Shown: in pieces, positions 14,336 to 14,549 of the stretch
Layout: each line of letters starts with the position of its first letter
How positions within the stretch are numbered: position 1 is the stretch's first letter
Source: Brevundimonas sp.
GTDB taxonomy: Bacteria; Pseudomonadota; Alphaproteobacteria; Caulobacterales; Caulobacteraceae
DNA length: 14,549 nucleotides
Direction of reading: 5' to 3'
Assembly (NCBI GenBank): GCA_031119155.1
Contig: JAVHYH010000064.1
Span: 1 to 14,549 of the forward strand
Position numbers and translations under genes: made by a program
Notes under the pieces: generated by a model
Database searches by the model: none
What the model was told of the DNA's origin: nothing
What the model saw: the letters and a program-made list of their open reading frames with translations, nothing else

Positions 14336-14336
14336 T
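14317..14336. promoter_or_regulatory. Shared 20-bp motif, site D (putative operator)
   Basis: The plus strand reads GTCCGTCTTTGCAAGTGACT. It matches sites A-C in pattern and orientation, and lies 42 bases upstream of the MerR start, the same distance as site A from the oxygenase start. The gap from here to the hairpin at 14432 holds no gene or other signal that I can support. Confidence 0.6.
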
Positions 14337-14431
14337 TGGGCGCGCAGGGCGGCATCTTTCGCAGCGGCGAACGCCAGGCGTGCGAAAGCGGCCCGTGGGT
14401 TCGGGGCGCGACATTCAGATTTTCAGGGAAG

Positions 14432-14462
14432 GCTTCTTGTTCCGCAGACGGAAGGAAGAAGC
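14432..14462 (-). terminator. Hairpin just 3' of tRNA-Arg (probable terminator or processing stem)
   Basis: On the plus strand GCTTCTT (14432-14438), TTCCG (14440-14444), loop CAGA, CGGAA (14449-14453) and AAGAAGC (14456-14462) pair into a 12-bp stem interrupted by one small internal loop. On the minus strand it begins 3 bases after the tRNA CCA end and is followed by CTTCCC, a weak pyrimidine tract. This position fits a transcription terminator for the tRNA. Confidence 0.6.
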
Positions 14463-14465
14463 GAG

Positions 14466-14542
14466 TGGCGCACCCGAAGAGATTCGAACTCCTGACCCCC
14501 AGATTCGTAGTCTGGTGCTCTATCCAGCTGAGCTACGGGTGC
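14466..14542 (-). tRNA. tRNA-Arg (anticodon ACG)
   Basis: The minus strand gives a complete cloverleaf. The acceptor stem is GCACCCG/CGGGTGC, the D-arm is GCTC...GAGC, the anticodon stem is CCAGA/TCTGG around loop CTACGAA (anticodon ACG, reading CGN arginine codons after A-to-I editing), and the T-arm is AGGAG-TTCGAAT-CTCTT. The discriminator base is G and CCA is encoded (14466-14468). Total length is 77 bases including CCA. Its 3' end faces the catabolic cluster. Confidence 0.96.
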
Positions 14543-14549
14543 GCATGCC

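Noticed and set aside
14184..14495. Small plus-strand open frame between MerR and the tRNA
   Set aside because: It runs through the MerR 5' end, the operator, the terminator hairpin and into the tRNA, with no ribosome site or family resemblance.

Overview
This window is GC-rich and densely coded, with gaps of a few bases and several overlapping stop/start pairs. It reads as chromosomal DNA of an alphaproteobacterium, probably of the Caulobacterales/Sphingomonadales type. The reasons are a TonB-dependent receptor of the kind these groups carry in large numbers, a carotenoid-oxygenase-family enzyme, a feruloyl-CoA-synthase-type ligase, an HSD17B4-like SDR and ACAD10/11-type kinase genes. The genus cannot be fixed from sequence alone. 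I see no insertion sequence, integrase, CRISPR array or rRNA.

Layout from left to right. (1) 1-5775, minus strand: a tightly packed operon read from right to left. It encodes a carotenoid/stilbenoid cleavage oxygenase, a FadI-like thiolase, a PaaN-type aldehyde dehydrogenase, an SCP2-type thiolase, and an ANL-family acyl-CoA ligase cut by the window edge. (2) 5833-6747, minus: an HSD17B4-like SDR, divergent from (3) 6863-9064, plus: a TonB-dependent outer-membrane receptor. (4) 9078-10034, minus: a regulator made of two HxlR modules, divergent from (5) 10203-12017, plus: a feruloyl-CoA-synthase-like ligase. (6) 12014-14275, minus: a MerR regulator, an SDR and an ACAD10/11-like phosphotransferase in one operon. 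(7) 14466-14542, minus: tRNA-Arg(ACG), followed by a hairpin.

The genes fit one catabolic programme: uptake of a hydrophobic or aromatic compound (receptor), oxidative cleavage of a C=C bond to aldehydes (oxygenase), oxidation to acids (PaaN-like enzyme), CoA activation (two ligases), then dehydrogenation and thiolytic or retro-Claisen shortening (SDRs, thiolases). A kinase may serve a hydroxyacyl-CoA intermediate. The substrate is not determined; stilbenoid, phenylpropenoid or apocarotenoid are the obvious candidates.

The strongest non-coding observation is a 20-bp motif, GTCC-N6-GCAAG-YNAST. I found it once in each of the four main intergenic regions (5818-5837, 6787-6806, 10127-10146, 14317-14336). 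It ties all the transcription units except the tRNA into a probable single regulon.
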